DNA from: Cylindrobasidium torrendii FP15055 ss-10
Lineage: Eukaryota; Basidiomycota; Agaricomycetes; Agaricales; Physalacriaceae
Assembly (NCBI GenBank): GCA_000934385.1
Contig: KN880589.1
Span: forward strand, 1 to 55,537
Length of the DNA: 55,537 nt
Reading direction: 5' to 3'
In this document: positions 34,466 to 45,833 of the stretch, in pieces
Numbering within the stretch: position 1 is the first letter of the stretch
Layout: each line of letters starts with the position of its first letter
The notes under the pieces: model-generated
The model's database searches: none
The model's input: only the letters and a program-made list of their open reading frames with translations
What the model was told of the DNA's origin: nothing
Translations under genes and position numbers: made by a program

Positions 34466-36772
34466 ATGCCGATGTCTGCTTCAATGTTCAGCGTGAGTTT
34501 TCTATTTTTTATGAACGCCGGAGCCACTAGTTGGATTGGCCGTCCCGTTTCCGCGCGTGCACCATGCCAGCACCAATTCCTTCCAACTGCGTAACACGCG
34601 CATACCGTGCATGCTATCCACAACCCGTATTGAACTTCCTCGTAGCATCGCAATTTAGCGCCCGCCGGGGCACCACCAGGACCCAGCCAATCCTCATCCG
34701 CGGCGCGACTCACCGACGCTTTCGAAATCATTCGGCAGGAGTTTGATGTCGCTGCAAGTGATCTGGCCGTGGCACGGGCACAGCGTGACGAATTTGAGGC
34801 CAAGGGTTCGTAAATCCCTGCCCCCCTGAATACAACCAACGAGTACGCAGTGTCTAGCCAAGTCAACGAGCTCAACATCATCCGGAACTCGTTATACGAC
34901 CTCGAAGCCCAGCACGCAAAGGTCACGAAGAGATACGAAGATGAACTCAGGGTCACACGCGCCGAGCTAGACGCTCTACGCCGCGGCGCGTCACATCCAA
35001 CTTCACACTCCGTCCCTCCGTCTGGCCTGTCTCTATCACAGTCAGGTCCAAACGGCATCTCATCACAACCACCTCCACTTTCGCGCGCCGGTGGTGGCCC
35101 TCCATTCGACCCGTTCATGACACGCAGAGACCCACGAGATCTTGCGGACCGGGATATAGTGATGGCGGAGCGAGACCGTTTGCCAGAGCCACGAGAAACG
35201 AAGCGTCTCAAGTCCGAACGCAAAGGTGCGCATCAGTCTACTGCGTCATTGCCCCCGTGTTGAACGATGCCAGACCTTGCTCCTCCACCTGCTAGACCTT
35301 CAGGAACTATGACTGGCCCCGGAATGCCTTCAACACCCATAGGCCATATGTCCCATCCCAACACGCGGCCAGCGTCTGTCGCTCCCATGCTCGATGTCCC
35401 CCCTCCCATGATGGGCCCCGGAAGCTTGATGCCCACGAATAACAGCGGATCTGGCAGCTTCCTCGACGATATCGACATTCAGAACGCACCTCCCGAACTT
35501 AAGAAAGAAGGCCCTGACTGGTTTGCCCTTTTCAACCCCAAAGTTCCCCGCGTCCTAGACGTTACTCTAGTCCATACGTTGGGGCACGAAAGGTTCGTAC
35601 TCGCGCGCCACTGCCGTCGCGCATATCTAATAATTCCACAGCGTGGTCTGTTGCGTTCGGTTTTCACGTGACGGCAAATTCTTGGCGACTGGATGTAATC
35701 GTACAGCCCAAATATACGACGTTGAGACAGGTCAGAAGACATGGTAAGTCATTTCGGGACCCAGCGCTTTTGTCCTGCTCACACATCTGCAGTGTGTTGG
35801 CCGACGATTCGGCAGGCAGGTCTGGAGACCTCTACATTCGCAGCGTCTGCTTTAGCCCGGACGGTAAATTTCTTGCGACTGGCGCTGAGGATAAGCAGAT
35901 CAGAGTATGTCGAAGACTGCTGTTTCAACTTCGCAACTAATATGGCTCCTAGATTTGGGACATTGCCAAGAAACGGATTCGCAATATTTTCGACGGCCAC
36001 CAGCAAGAGATTTACTCCCTTGATTTCTCGGCGGATGGCCATCTCATCGTATCAGGCTCCGGCGACCGGACGGCACGCATATGGGATATGAACGATGGCA
36101 CCTCCAAGGTATTGCACATCGAGGACGAAGACCAAGTATACGAAGATGCGGGTGTGACCAGTGTCGCTATCAGCCCTAACGGTCTCTTCCTTGCCGCAGG
36201 CTCACTCGATACCGTCGTCCGGGTGTGGGACATTCAGTCTGGAACTCTACTCGAGAAGATGAAGGGGCACCGGGACAGTGTGTACTCGGTCGCCTTCACG
36301 CCGGATGGCAAGGGTCTTATCAGCGGGAGCTTGGACAAGACGTTGAAGTATTGGGATGTGAGCGGGCTAGTTGCGGGAGGCGTGCGCAGCAAGAAAGAAG
36401 GCAATGGCTCGAACGCGTCTGGTGGTATGCTTCTCCGGAAGGAGACGGACAAGCCGCCAGCGCAATGTACAATGAACTTTACCGGCCACAAGGTTTGTAT
36501 CCTTCTCAATAACTCTTGCCCGGAAATACACTGACGACGTGCAGGACTATGTCCTATCGGTGGCCGTATCACACGACGGGCAGTGGGTGGTATCCGGGTC
36601 GAAGGACAGAGGGGTGCAGTTCTGGAACGCGCATACGGCGCTGGTGCAATGCATGCTGCAGGGCCACAAAAACTCAGTCATTTCGATTGACCTCAGTCCG
36701 GCGGGGAACCAGCTCGCGACGGGAAGCGGGGACTGGCAGGCGCGGATATGGAGTTATACCACCACCTCATAG
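34466..36772 (+). CDS. TUP1: Transcriptional co-repressor TUP1 (WD40 protein)
   Basis: Fungal general co-repressor that works with Ssn6/Cyc8 in the nucleus. Exon 1 (MPMSASMFS) is joined to HRNLAPAG, then comes the coiled tetramerisation helix [19 protein letters not shown] and [19 protein letters not shown] disordered Pro/Gly-rich middle contains [18 protein letters not shown]. The domain entry is [18 protein letters not shown], as in Tup1. Seven WD repeats follow, among them [74 protein letters not shown] and a last one ending QARIWSY. Eight introns are predicted and every join keeps the frame. The first intron (about 160 bases) is the least certain; a second ATG at 34472 could also serve. 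Confidence 0.93.
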
Positions 36773-37289
36773 TTCGAGAGGTGTAGATGTAGATCAGCCA
36801 GATTTTCTGTGTGTAGTGGTAGATTTGGTACGCACATGTATAAGGTACATTATTATTTTTGCTTGCTCCGTTGTGCTTTCGTATTATATACAGTATAATT
36901 TCAAGCTCAATTCTGAGAATATTTCCTTAGGGTCAATCTGTGTGATTAATCCTGGTCTTGGTCGACCAGCAGGCTCCTCTGAAGTCGGTGTGCCCCAGCT
37001 GGGAACTCTTGCGCGAACGCCCGACGGGAAATTCCACCTCGGTACAGTCAGTTCATGGTACTTAAATATGCACTGTGACGAGTCGCTCCTAACCCTCTTG
37101 CTCAATGTTCAAACCTTCATGCATCATGGCTATAAGGTTGCCTCAAAACAGGGCACAGTGAGCTTTCGAGCAAAATTTGAGAAGCAATAATGGCTGGACT
37201 ACCTGACTTTCCGAGTTTCTTCGAATTCAATCTCTAGTAAACTAGTACTACGGTTAACGTTACCGACTTTCTCATTGCTATCTACGACA
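36773..37289. other. Intergenic, nothing recognised
   Basis: 3' flank of TUP1 followed by the promoter of the DUF6699 remnant. No domain was seen in either strand. Confidence 0.4.
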
Positions 37290-37800
37290 ATGTCTGAAGC
37301 GTACGCTGCTTTTGAAGTCTTTCTCTACCTTCCTCTTATCCATACATCATAGTTACGACGACTTGTACATCAGCGAAGAGTATTTGTGCCGTGTCAAGTT
37401 CTCACGCGAGGTGAAAGTGAGGCCCTTCGACCAGATACTCCTTACGGGTGCTCTGCCTCTGCTCTTCGAGTACGGGCCCCTTCGACACGACTCTGCGTCT
37501 GACATGAGCAACCACCACGCAACGAATGGGGCTAACCCACAGTCATGGATTTCCCACGGTCACGTCGTTGAGTCGAAATCCAGTCGAAGCAAACCCTAGT
37601 CCTGGTCTACAAGCTGGCCCCTTTGAGCAGAGTGTGTCCCAATCTCATACAAGAGCCCCAAGTTGACGAGAACAGCCTATTCGCACCGAATCTCACCATC
37701 ACGAACGTCGAGACGATCGCCAAAGCCGCACAAGCTGGCAATCGGTAATATCATCGAGAAGACCTTCACCATCCTGCCGCAAAGTGACCTGGAGCTCACC
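37290..37800 (+). pseudogene. Decayed DUF6699 gene, copy B
   Basis: The 5' part is clear: a mini-exon MSE plus two bases, an intron ending before 37352, then YISEEYLCRVKFSREVKVRPFDQ and LLTGALPL. This is the same plan as copies A and C. The frame then ends at a stop near 37597. Shifted by one base, likeness to copy C resumes (NPSPGLQAGPFEQSV against NPGPSLPARPFELSV) but meets an in-frame TGA where the sister has Arg. The DUF6699 domain proper (WDMRQ..., DFL...GL) is not found downstream, so the copy is frameshifted, stopped and truncated. I describe the breaks only; no product is expected. Confidence 0.65.
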
Positions 37801-38126
37801 CTCGTATGAGTTACCTCGACCCTGCTCTCAGCGTCTCTAAATGTAAGATGTCGAGTCTCTACTTGGGATGCAAACTCAAGCAGGCGTGCGCGCGCGAACT
37901 TTCACTGGCTCAGTACAAGGTAGTATGGCCCCTACTCGCGGCGTGTCCGATGCGAATGACTGTTACTCAACGCGGCATAGTATCAACTATACAACTTTGA
38001 ATTTTCTCAACCGGCGAAGAGAGCGTAGAGTGTGTCGTAATCGTGCATAAGCTCACTACCTAAACAGGAATGTTGTATCGTCCAGCACGAGTACTGTCCC
38101 CTCTTGCATTCGTACCACCATCATGG

Positions 38127-39287
38127 TCAGGACGCAAAGCTCCTGACCCTAAAATGCGCCCCACGAATATGCTCCAACCCGCCAAACATGTACTCCTGCC
38201 CAAGAAAGTCGACCCGCCTGTACGACCCCGGCACGTCGCCCCGACGCTCCGCTGCGCGCTCTAGAACCTGCATGACCCTCTCACTCATCCTCAGGTCGTA
38301 CAAGTCTCGCGCGCCGACATGTGTTTGCAGGCTCTCGGATATGGTCTTGAGGACGTCCCTAATGGTTAGTTCGCGCTCGATGTCGGCGTGCACGAGAATG
38401 GGCCACGGCAAGAGGTCGTGCTTGACGACCATGCATGATTCTGGATTCGACGACATGGCTGGCTGGTCGAGGATACGACTTGATATGTGTACGCCTGGCT
38501 GATGCGTTGGGGACTGGCGCATATCCCACTGGATTTCATTCGAGCGGATTCCTAACGCTGGGTTGACCGACGCTGGTGTCAAAATTATGAGTTCTGGGAA
38601 CATTATACTATGCAAACGGACTGGGACGCACGAGACCCCGACCTGAAGACGCGTCGTAGAGTGCTCGTAACGAATTCGGATGAACGAGTCCTTGTCCGAG
38701 GAGGGCTGTAGTCTTCGTGCGGCAGAGGGGGACTGTGAGGCGTCTCGAAGTTAGACGGTCGCGCTGACGCCTGGGTCGGAATGTACTGGTCGTCCACAGG
38801 CCACGGCTGTGCGCTGGGCTGGTGCAGGCTCTGTCGATGCTGCTGAGGATTTTGGCGACTGTCTCGATGTTCGTAATAGCGAGGTTCGGTGCGAAAAGGC
38901 TGCTCTTGTCGACTCGAGGCTCCTGAATTATACGAGTACACGCTCAGTTCGAAGGGGCGTGCTGGTAGACTAGGGCCAGGATTCGTCACAACTGGATCTT
39001 CCCTCGACGACATTCCCGCGGGAGGTTCATAGCTTCGGGCTCGTCCGCCGCTCCTTAGTAGCTGCTGACTTGTGTCGTACGCGTGGTCGTCTCGAAGGGG
39101 CCTATACTCGGAGCGCAGAGGCGGAGCACCTGTGGGGAGCATTTGGTTGAAGGGATTCACTTTCACCTCTCCTGAGAACTTGACGCGGCCTGGGTGCTCT
39201 TCGCTGATGTTACAGTTGTCGAAACTGTGATCTATGAATAAGAGGCAGCTAGGACAAGTCCTTGAAGACGGCGTACGCTTCAGACAT
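38127..39287 (-). CDS. DUF6699 domain protein, copy C
   Basis: Start at ATG 39287 with the mini-exon MSE plus two bases, then FDNCNISEEHPGRVKFSGEVKVNPFNQMLPTGAPPLRSEY. A disordered Ser/Pro/Arg-rich stretch follows, including SRQEQPFRTEPRYYEHRD. After an intron ending before 38575 comes the domain: IQWDMRQSPTHQ, HISSRILDQPAMSS, HDLLPWPILVH, LTIRDVLKTISESL, ARDLYDLRM and RVDFLGQEYMFGGLEHI. It closely matches copy A at 18.6 kb, including both intron phases. It faces the decayed copy B with 330 bases between them, which suggests a local inverted duplication. Function is unknown for the family. Confidence 0.78.
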
Positions 39288-40061
39288 TGTCGTAGATGGC
39301 AATGGGAAAGTCGGTAGAGACTGTAGGAACTTGTACCAGAATTTATATACGCGGCCGGATTGTACAGTCATTGCTTCTCGAGTCCTTCCTCGACAGCTCA
39401 GCCACATTTTGTGGTGACCTCAGAGCTACAAAACAGAGGCTGCGCCACATAAAACGGCTTAGCGACGAGCCACAATGTGCACTTTCAATTCAATGTACCC
39501 AGGTCAGTTACTGTCGGGTATCCCATCTGGCCTAATATGGCAACAAAATGAGGCGTTTTCATATGCCACGCATCTACAATAGACAATAGTAGAAAGTGCC
39601 TCTGGTAGCTATGGCGACGCATGACGACGTTAACGCTCGCACCGACTACTAATGGAGGAGGCGGAACGCACTTTGGACAATGTTAATGAGTGGCGACCCA
39701 GCGACAGTGAGCGGAGGGGATATCAAGGAGTAGCAGTGAGCCATTGTAAATGTGGCACAAAAAAGCGGCGTAGCAACCGTTGTGTTGCCTCCGTTTAGCC
39801 CCAGGGCCCGCAGCCGTTGCTCTTCTCCGACTACGTCACAAAAGACAATGTCAGTCATCGCCCACCGAATGTGAGGCTGAGAGCTAGGCGCCTCAATTCT
39901 GTACGCTCTCGTGCCCAGGTGCGTCAAGTTGTATCCTTCGTTGATTCCGAGGCAAGAAAACTGAGAACAGGTCATTTCTATATTCTTCCAAGCTAGCGCG
40001 ATCCAGTGAGACTCCAAGAAAATGTGAACAAGGCGTATAATTCCTTCGCTTCGATGATATC
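39288..40061. other. Intergenic, nothing recognised
   Basis: Promoter side of DUF6699 copy C and 3' side of the F-box gene. The 122-codon minus frame at 39649-40017 shows no domain and is not continuous with the F-box gene. Confidence 0.4.
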
Positions 40062-41342
40062 CTAATCGAACATTTCAACTTCGTACTTGTACCTCGTCGA
40101 AAACTCGATACCCCCCGCATTGCAAACATCTCTGAGCGAAGGGTAGGAGGAAGGTGACACCGAGCGAATGTCGCCAAAACGTTGGTCTACGCATACGACA
40201 ACGCGCTTGAGCACACCGTATCGCGAGCGTATAGCCTGGAGGACGGCCTGATCGCTCAGCGGTTGTGAGGCGCGGGCTGAGATCCTCAGCTCCTCTAACG
40301 CAGGCAGGACTTCCCATCCATCGACCAGCGCAAGTGCATCCCAGAAATCGACCAAGTCATCCTGGTTAAACCTTTCCTCTATGAAGAGAGTTGTTGCTGA
40401 TGGCGTCTGCTGTAATAAGTATTTGTACTCCTCAATGTTGCTGTTGATCCTGATGAAGAGTTGTGTGACTGAGCCGACGTTGCAGAACGTGTGTGGATCG
40501 CATATGCGGAGAGTCGTCAATGCGGGAGTGAGCATCAATTGACTGACATGGGTGTGGTAGAGGTCCCAGTGAGTAAGAGTGTGCAAAAATGGAAGCGTAA
40601 ATGGAGCGACGATGTTTGCAGTGTCAGAATGTGCGCCCAAAGGCGGCGTGAAGAGCTCCAGTTCCTCCACGGCTTTGAGGGAATTGATGTACTTCCACCC
40701 CGCGCCTTGCAGCGTACAAAATCTGATGCAGTTCCAGGGAAGGTCAATCCAGATCTTTGCGAATCCATAATATTCGAGAGCGCAAAGGTTTGGTGCGTCT
40801 ATCTTGAGATGTCTGGGTGCACCGCGCACGTCTGAAGGCCTCAAGCAAAGACTGCGCAAATTTTTGAACGAGGCCCGCTCTAGGGACAGCAACCAACCGA
40901 TGGATTGAATATGCAGCTCTACCCATCGACTCGTCGTAGGGAGCAGCAGGTTCGCAAGCTTGGGGTCGCGTGGCTTGATGTCGTTATTAGCGTATACCGG
41001 TCCAAAGAAGACGTGAAGGTCGCAGGCTCCCGAGCGCGCAAGCTGCGTCTCCATCGCTGGAAGCCGGCCTTTCCACGGTCGAGCAAAAACAAAAATTCTC
41101 GACCATAGGACAGGGGTGGAGAGTACGACTTTCCTCCAGTGCGTACAGACATATGACAAGTTCCATGGCGCGAATAAATGTCTGGCGGGCGGGTTTTGCT
41201 CCATATTCCTGATGTCTACCTGCTCTGTAATGCAGATTTCGAAAATGCGTTGCAGGACATCTTCGTTGGTTAGCCTGTAAATTGGTGGAATATAGTCCGG
41301 TGATAATATCGGCGGCGGGGCCGCTTGGATGTCAGTCGTCAT
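40062..41342 (-). CDS. F-box protein
   Basis: A single exon of 426 residues from ATG 41342 (MTTDIQAAPPPIL). The N-terminal F-box is seen as YRLTNEDVLQRIFEICI then LSYVCTHWRKVVLSTPVLWSRI, the usual agaricomycete form with CxxWRxVxxxTPxLW. The rest has leucine-rich-repeat-like spacing (FKNLRSLCLRPSDV, AVEELELFTPP, ALTTLRICDPH, ALEELRISAR). Such proteins are substrate receptors of SCF ubiquitin ligases, and the LRR-like part would choose the target. In mushrooms this is a very large, fast-changing family, so the target cannot be guessed. The frame stays open upstream of the Met but only with a GTG. Confidence 0.85.
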   Translation of the reverse strand: MTTDIQAAPPPILSPDYIPPIYRLTNEDVLQRIFEICITEQVDIRNMEQNPPARHLFAPWNLSYVCTHWRKVVLSTPVLWSRIFVFARPWKGRLPAMETQLARSGACDLHVFFGPVYANNDIKPRDPKLANLLLPTTSRWVELHIQSIGWLLSLERASFKNLRSLCLRPSDVRGAPRHLKIDAPNLCALEYYGFAKIWIDLPWNCIRFCTLQGAGWKYINSLKAVEELELFTPPLGAHSDTANIVAPFTLPFLHTLTHWDLYHTHVSQLMLTPALTTLRICDPHTFCNVGSVTQLFIRINSNIEEYKYLLQQTPSATTLFIEERFNQDDLVDFWDALALVDGWEVLPALEELRISARASQPLSDQAVLQAIRSRYGVLKRVVVCVDQRFGDIRSVSPSSYPSLRDVCNAGGIEFSTRYKYEVEMFD

Positions 41343-41529
41343 TCTGTGGTGAGGGTTCAAGGCAAGAGGCAAATGCGACACCGATCATCATTGGGTCGAT
41401 CGAGTCAGGACGCCTAGACTTCTGTTGGAGTTATTTAAACTTGAATGTTCTCAAGCAGATGCTACTTATAAATATTGAGCGCTCAGCGGCATTCAATGAG
41501 AATGATATCCTATGTATCACATACAACCT

Positions 41530-43266
41530 AGTTAACAATACCGACACCCGCGTTTGCGGCGATGTAATCCGGCACCTCGCTCGCAGCCATAACATCGACA
41601 CCAAGAGACCCATCCTATGCCACGAGCATCAGACATGCTCCTTCCACGAAGTACAGATGGTAAAAACTCACATCAGTGAATGCGGACAACGCTCCATCGC
41701 TCGAGCCTGATATTTCACCGGAGTCGCTGCTGACAGTGTTGGCGATGCATGCGCGGCCGAGCGAAGACGAACATGCGGAGGCCTCGTCTTCGCTTATGGG
41801 GAAGTACGCTGCTCCGGTTACCTCTTGGAGCGGGGTGGTAACGGCGTTGAAGTAGTTCCCCTCTGCGAGGATGCTCGAGCCGACCTCTGGGTCAATGGCA
41901 TGACCATCAATGGTATCTCCGGTAGAGCGTCAAAGTCTATTTTGCTTCTGCATGAGTCCAACATACCGTAGTACTAAGGAATGTCAGTAAACAGCGGGAA
42001 GGAGGAGCTTGTAGACATACGTTGTTATAGATGTGGATGGACTGAGTGTACCCATCAGTTCCCTATCCACGAGTTAATCAATATTATAGCTTGAGCGTAG
42101 TGATAATGGCCTACACCAGCATGAGGACCACGCCCAGCGGTGTGTGTGATGCTGCGGTGATATTAGATGCAAGCACATCCGGTGTGTCTGATTCACCTAC
42201 TGGTTCTGAGCAAAAGTAAGGCTGTCCCCGTCGCCAACGAAGAGGGCGATCCAGTACGCCATGTCTATTGATTTGGGGCTGGTCAAAATCCGCTCCTTTA
42301 TACGAATGCAAAAAGGCGCACTATTGCAGGACGTGGAGTAGTCCGAGTCTCCGTCGAGGACGTTGTTCGAGAACTAGACGCATTGTAAGCGATGAGATGA
42401 CTTGAATTGGATAAAGGGACGCACTGTGGTCTCAGTCACCGCGCCGTAGCCAGTCACAAGCATTTGACGCCCAATGCGGTTGAAGTAGTTGTGGTCGATC
42501 TGATCAACTTGTCAGACAAGGCTGCATGGAATGGCCGCCTATGACAATAGACGCACCCAAATCTTCGAACCACCATCGATGTACAAGGCATCACCACCCT
42601 TGTGGAACCGTACCATTTAGCTCACTCCACGGAAGTATGGAGTAGTTCCATACGCACCCAAACGTATTGAGCGTTGATATCCGCTAAGAAGGTAGTCAGC
42701 TCTGTGTTGCCCGACCACTGGCAAAGTGGTGAGGCGCACTGATTTTGATGTTCTGGATGATGATATTGGACTGGTCGGTGATGTGTAGACCCTTTCCCTT
42801 GATGCCAGCATTGCTGCCCGAGCCCATGAGGGTCTTGTTCGAGCCCACCTGGAGAGCAGTCGTGCCAGCCTTGTCATATGTGATAGAGGTTGTCTCGTAA
42901 TCCGACGAACACCCTAGTGAATACGATAGTCAGAACATAAGATAGAATGAACGAGGACACAGACGCACAGTCATTTGCATTGATTGCGAGTTGAGGATTG
43001 GGAGTGCATGTCCATGGGATACACCCATCCTCGGTCGCTTCGCCCTCCGTTCCCGTAAAGTCAAAGATCGAGTCAAGCAAAATGACGCGCGCCGTATCAT
43101 CCGCAAGCCACTCTGTGAGCTCGTCGTTTGAGGAAGGCGTCTGGGGCTCGGCGTCTCCACCGCCCGTTGTACCGGACCCTCGGCCAAAGGGTGTGCCAAC
43201 TGCCTGTGCACGAACCAGCGCCACAGAGAGAAGAGCGTATGTGACGAGGGAGGCGACGTTGAACAT
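41530..43266 (-). CDS. Pectin lyase (PL1), secreted
   Basis: Start ATG 43266 gives the signal peptide MFNVASLVTYALLSVALVRAQ. Splicing at least nine introns yields a full PL1 beta-helix: WCSSDYE, ITYDKAGTTALQVGSNKTL, GSGSNAGIKGKGLHI, SNIIIQNIKITDINAQYVW, GGDALYIDGGSKIWIDHNYF, RIGRQMLV, then HITHTAGRGPHAGG, which carries the catalytic Arg of the GRxP motif, then QSIHIYNNYYD, GHAIDPEVGSSILAEGNYF, and the C-terminal EVPDYIAANAGVGIVN. Order and motifs match fungal pectin lyases, which cleave methylated pectin by beta-elimination without calcium. The VWIDH-like IWIDH and GRGPH motifs are intact, so it should be active. It complements the rhamnogalacturonan acetylesterase at 0.5 kb. Confidence 0.9.
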
Positions 43267-44024
43267 GTCTCTGAGAATGGTAATCGACAACGGCTGAGTT
43301 GAGCAAAGAAGAGGGCAAAGAAAGGGTCATGCAAAACATTGGAGAAACCGTGTGGGTTTTTATACCTTCGTGGTCAGCTAGCAACCGGACATACCATGGA
43401 CATATAGGTTGTAGCCTGGTCGCAGCGACTCTCGCTAGAAGGAGGTCACTGTGGAGGCACACATTATGCGACCACGCGAACGAGGACAAGATGCGAGGTA
43501 TTGTGGCCGAACTTGAAACTGAATTGGCCTCTATTGGCCTCTGCGCTGGCAAATGGATACAATTTTCCGTCAGCCTCCTCTGTTCGAGTGTCGGTGGAGT
43601 TACCGGCCCAGAATCGGTTCGAGTCCCTTGAGTTGCTACCGTGTGAGATTGGTGTAAGCGCTGCGCAAGTGCGTCGAACGGTCCGGTGAAAGCAAAAGGC
43701 ACCAGAAGTTCAAAAGGGAAATAAGGTAGCACAGCCATTGATGCGTCGATACCGACCCGGACTTTGTAGTCACAAACGCGAAATCCGGGGTAGTCTGACT
43801 TTCCAGAATCATATCTAGGCAAAGAAACATGTAGTTTATTCACATGGGTACATAGGCAACATTGCGCTGTACGATAAGTATATGGATACAAGTAAAGAAA
43901 CAACGCCACAGGCATCGAATCCCGGGAACGGACAAAGAAAGAGGACATGTGGGATGTGTGAGTATGATATAAGCTAACCAATCAGCCGAATATTGATACA
44001 AGCAAGCAAGAAGATGACAAAAAT
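43267..44024. other. Intergenic between pectin lyase and receptor
   Basis: Holds the pectin lyase promoter (TATA near 43361) and the 3' side of the receptor gene. Both strands were read for short frames ending in a CaaX box, as expected for a pheromone precursor; none was found with an upstream Met. Confidence 0.5.
43358..43364 (-). promoter_or_regulatory. TATA box of the pectin lyase gene
   Basis: TATAAAA on the minus strand, about 95 bases before the ATG at 43266. It fits a strongly inducible secreted enzyme. Confidence 0.55.
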
Positions 44025-45833
44025 TTACATGGTTGGAACAGCTGGCTTACGCCCGAAGGTATCCTCGTCGAGTGATGGTGGCTCGAGCTCGGTTGGCGTG
44101 CGAATGCTTGAATGCCTGGGCGTCTTCCTCTGGTCGAGCAAAGACCTCGTGATGGGATACTCGCCGCCGTCGACGCTCGAATACCGTGACGCGCGCGCGG
44201 CGGCTGCCTGCGGCGGAAGCGGCCAAGGCATGTCATACAACGACGAGATGGTCGACGAGACATCGTCGGGCACAGAGGGACGACGACGGAATAGTGTTGC
44301 GTCGACGCCGCCAAGGGGCATTGGGGCAATGGATACGGCGGGGAAAGCCGACTCTGCTGGGAGATGTAGGGTATTGACAGGTGGAGGACGTGGGTATGGC
44401 GCGTTCATAGGTGGCGGAGGCGTGTAGCGGATTGGGGATGGTGTGCGACGAGGTGGACTCGGGAGAGCTGGGCTAACCACCCCAAGTGTGCGCGCTTGCG
44501 GTGACTTCAAGTACTTCAATGTGTCCGCAGCGAACACATCGTCGGCTGTTGGACGGCTGGATGGAATCTCGACGGTGAGTTGTAGCTTGTTGGGGCTTTT
44601 CCGGCCTGGTTTTGTGTGTAACATGTCGTCCCATCCCGACACAAGCTCGACAGGCTCTGGCGAGTAAGCAGCCAGCTCTGCACGAGTCAGAGGCGGAGCC
44701 CTATACACGGTCAGCCGCTGAGGAAATGGCGAATGCAAAGAACTCACATCATGGGGAGAAGGATATCTTGCGATCGTCCTCTCACAGACATCATAGAAAC
44801 AGCTCGAGGGAAAAACTCGTGCACAACACCCAGCTTCCTGTACTCTGCAAGTACAAGACCAATGAAGAAGACGCCAACCACGAAAATCCCGACCCAGGAC
44901 GCCTGTATACCACGGGAGCTCTGCACGACATCTACAATGTCGACGTCGACATGCGTAACATCCCAGGATATCCAAGGCAGACTGGCATCGTCTGCACTGA
45001 TGGATATGGAGGTCGTGACGAGTGATACGATGCTCATAAGGAGCACAACAATAAGGCGTCCCTGGAATGCCTTGACTGTGAGACGCGAGCGGTTACGCAG
45101 ATGCTCGATCCGCTGGATAGTGGGAAGCCGAAGTAGCCAGTATCCAGCGAGACCTTCGCCGATTTTAGTATTCATGGACTTGAAATTGACAAGGCAGGAG
45201 ACACACCACCGAAGCTCAATGCCGCCGCACACATCAGAGCAGCAGGGACGAGCATAATCACAGTACTGACATCGGAGGGGTGAATGGATGCAACGCAGCC
45301 AAAGTCTCGCACGATGTTGAATCGATGGTCTTGCACGATCAAATCTGGGCGATGGTCAGACAGACGCAAACTGGTCAGATACGACCGAGTACGCACGGAG
45401 AGCGATATAGCAGATAGGGACAAGAAAACAAAGTGTCACGTCGTAAATGAGGCGTAATCTTCGTGTATAGGTATCGTTGTGTAGCTTTCTGGGGGCTGCA
45501 AGGCGTTCGAGGTCGAGTGCAAGTCCAAGCGTTGCGCCAGGGATCGCCACATTTGCGGCGAGAAGGACTCGAGTCACTAGGATACATGCAATCAGATACA
45601 TTGTCGAATTATGGAGCGGGTTACGCACCAATGTCGCACCAAGCCTCAATAAATGTTCTCGCATTATTTGCCCATACGATGGAATCGACTCCGTACACCA
45701 CATTGCAGATGACCAGCCAGAAAGCGAGGACGATTAAGGTCGAGTTATTACGGAAGGAAGCGTAAGCTAAGATGAGAAGGAAAAATATGAAGAGCACGGA
45801 GAGGAACGAAAGGACAGCGAGCTCTACATGCAT
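44025..45833 (-). CDS. STE3: Ste3-type mating pheromone receptor
   Basis: A seven-helix G-protein-coupled receptor that would bind a lipopeptide pheromone. ATG 45833 (MHVELAVLSFLSVLFIFF) opens helix 1. Then come VVYGVDSIVWANNA and AWCDI joined to VTRVLLAANVAIPGATL, the helix 3 region typical of Ste3. LERLAAPRKLH, YDVTLCFLVPICYIAL and HLIVQDHRFNIVRDFGC are strong Ste3 marks. SFGGLAGYWLLRL, FQGRLIVVLLMSIVSLV and ASWVGIFVVGVFFIGLVLAEYRK complete the helices. A long proline- and serine-rich cytoplasmic tail (SPPRRTPSPIRYTPPPP) ends at 44025. Four introns are predicted. No pheromone precursor was seen within about 1 kb, so this may be a mating-type B receptor or one of the receptor-like genes outside the B locus. 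Confidence 0.88.

Noticed and set aside
34444..35223. 259-codon minus-strand open frame
   Set aside because: It is antisense to TUP1 exons and shows no domain.
39649..40017. 122-codon minus frame after the F-box gene
   Set aside because: It has no ATG-based domain and follows the F-box stop; probably 3' flank.
43590..43640. A tRNA-like B box (ggttcgagtccc)
   Set aside because: The flanking five bases do not pair as a T stem, and no A box or acceptor stem fits.
43855..43885. Plus-strand C-A-V-R stop near the receptor
   Set aside because: No Met precedes it in frame before a stop, and Arg is not a usual CaaX end.
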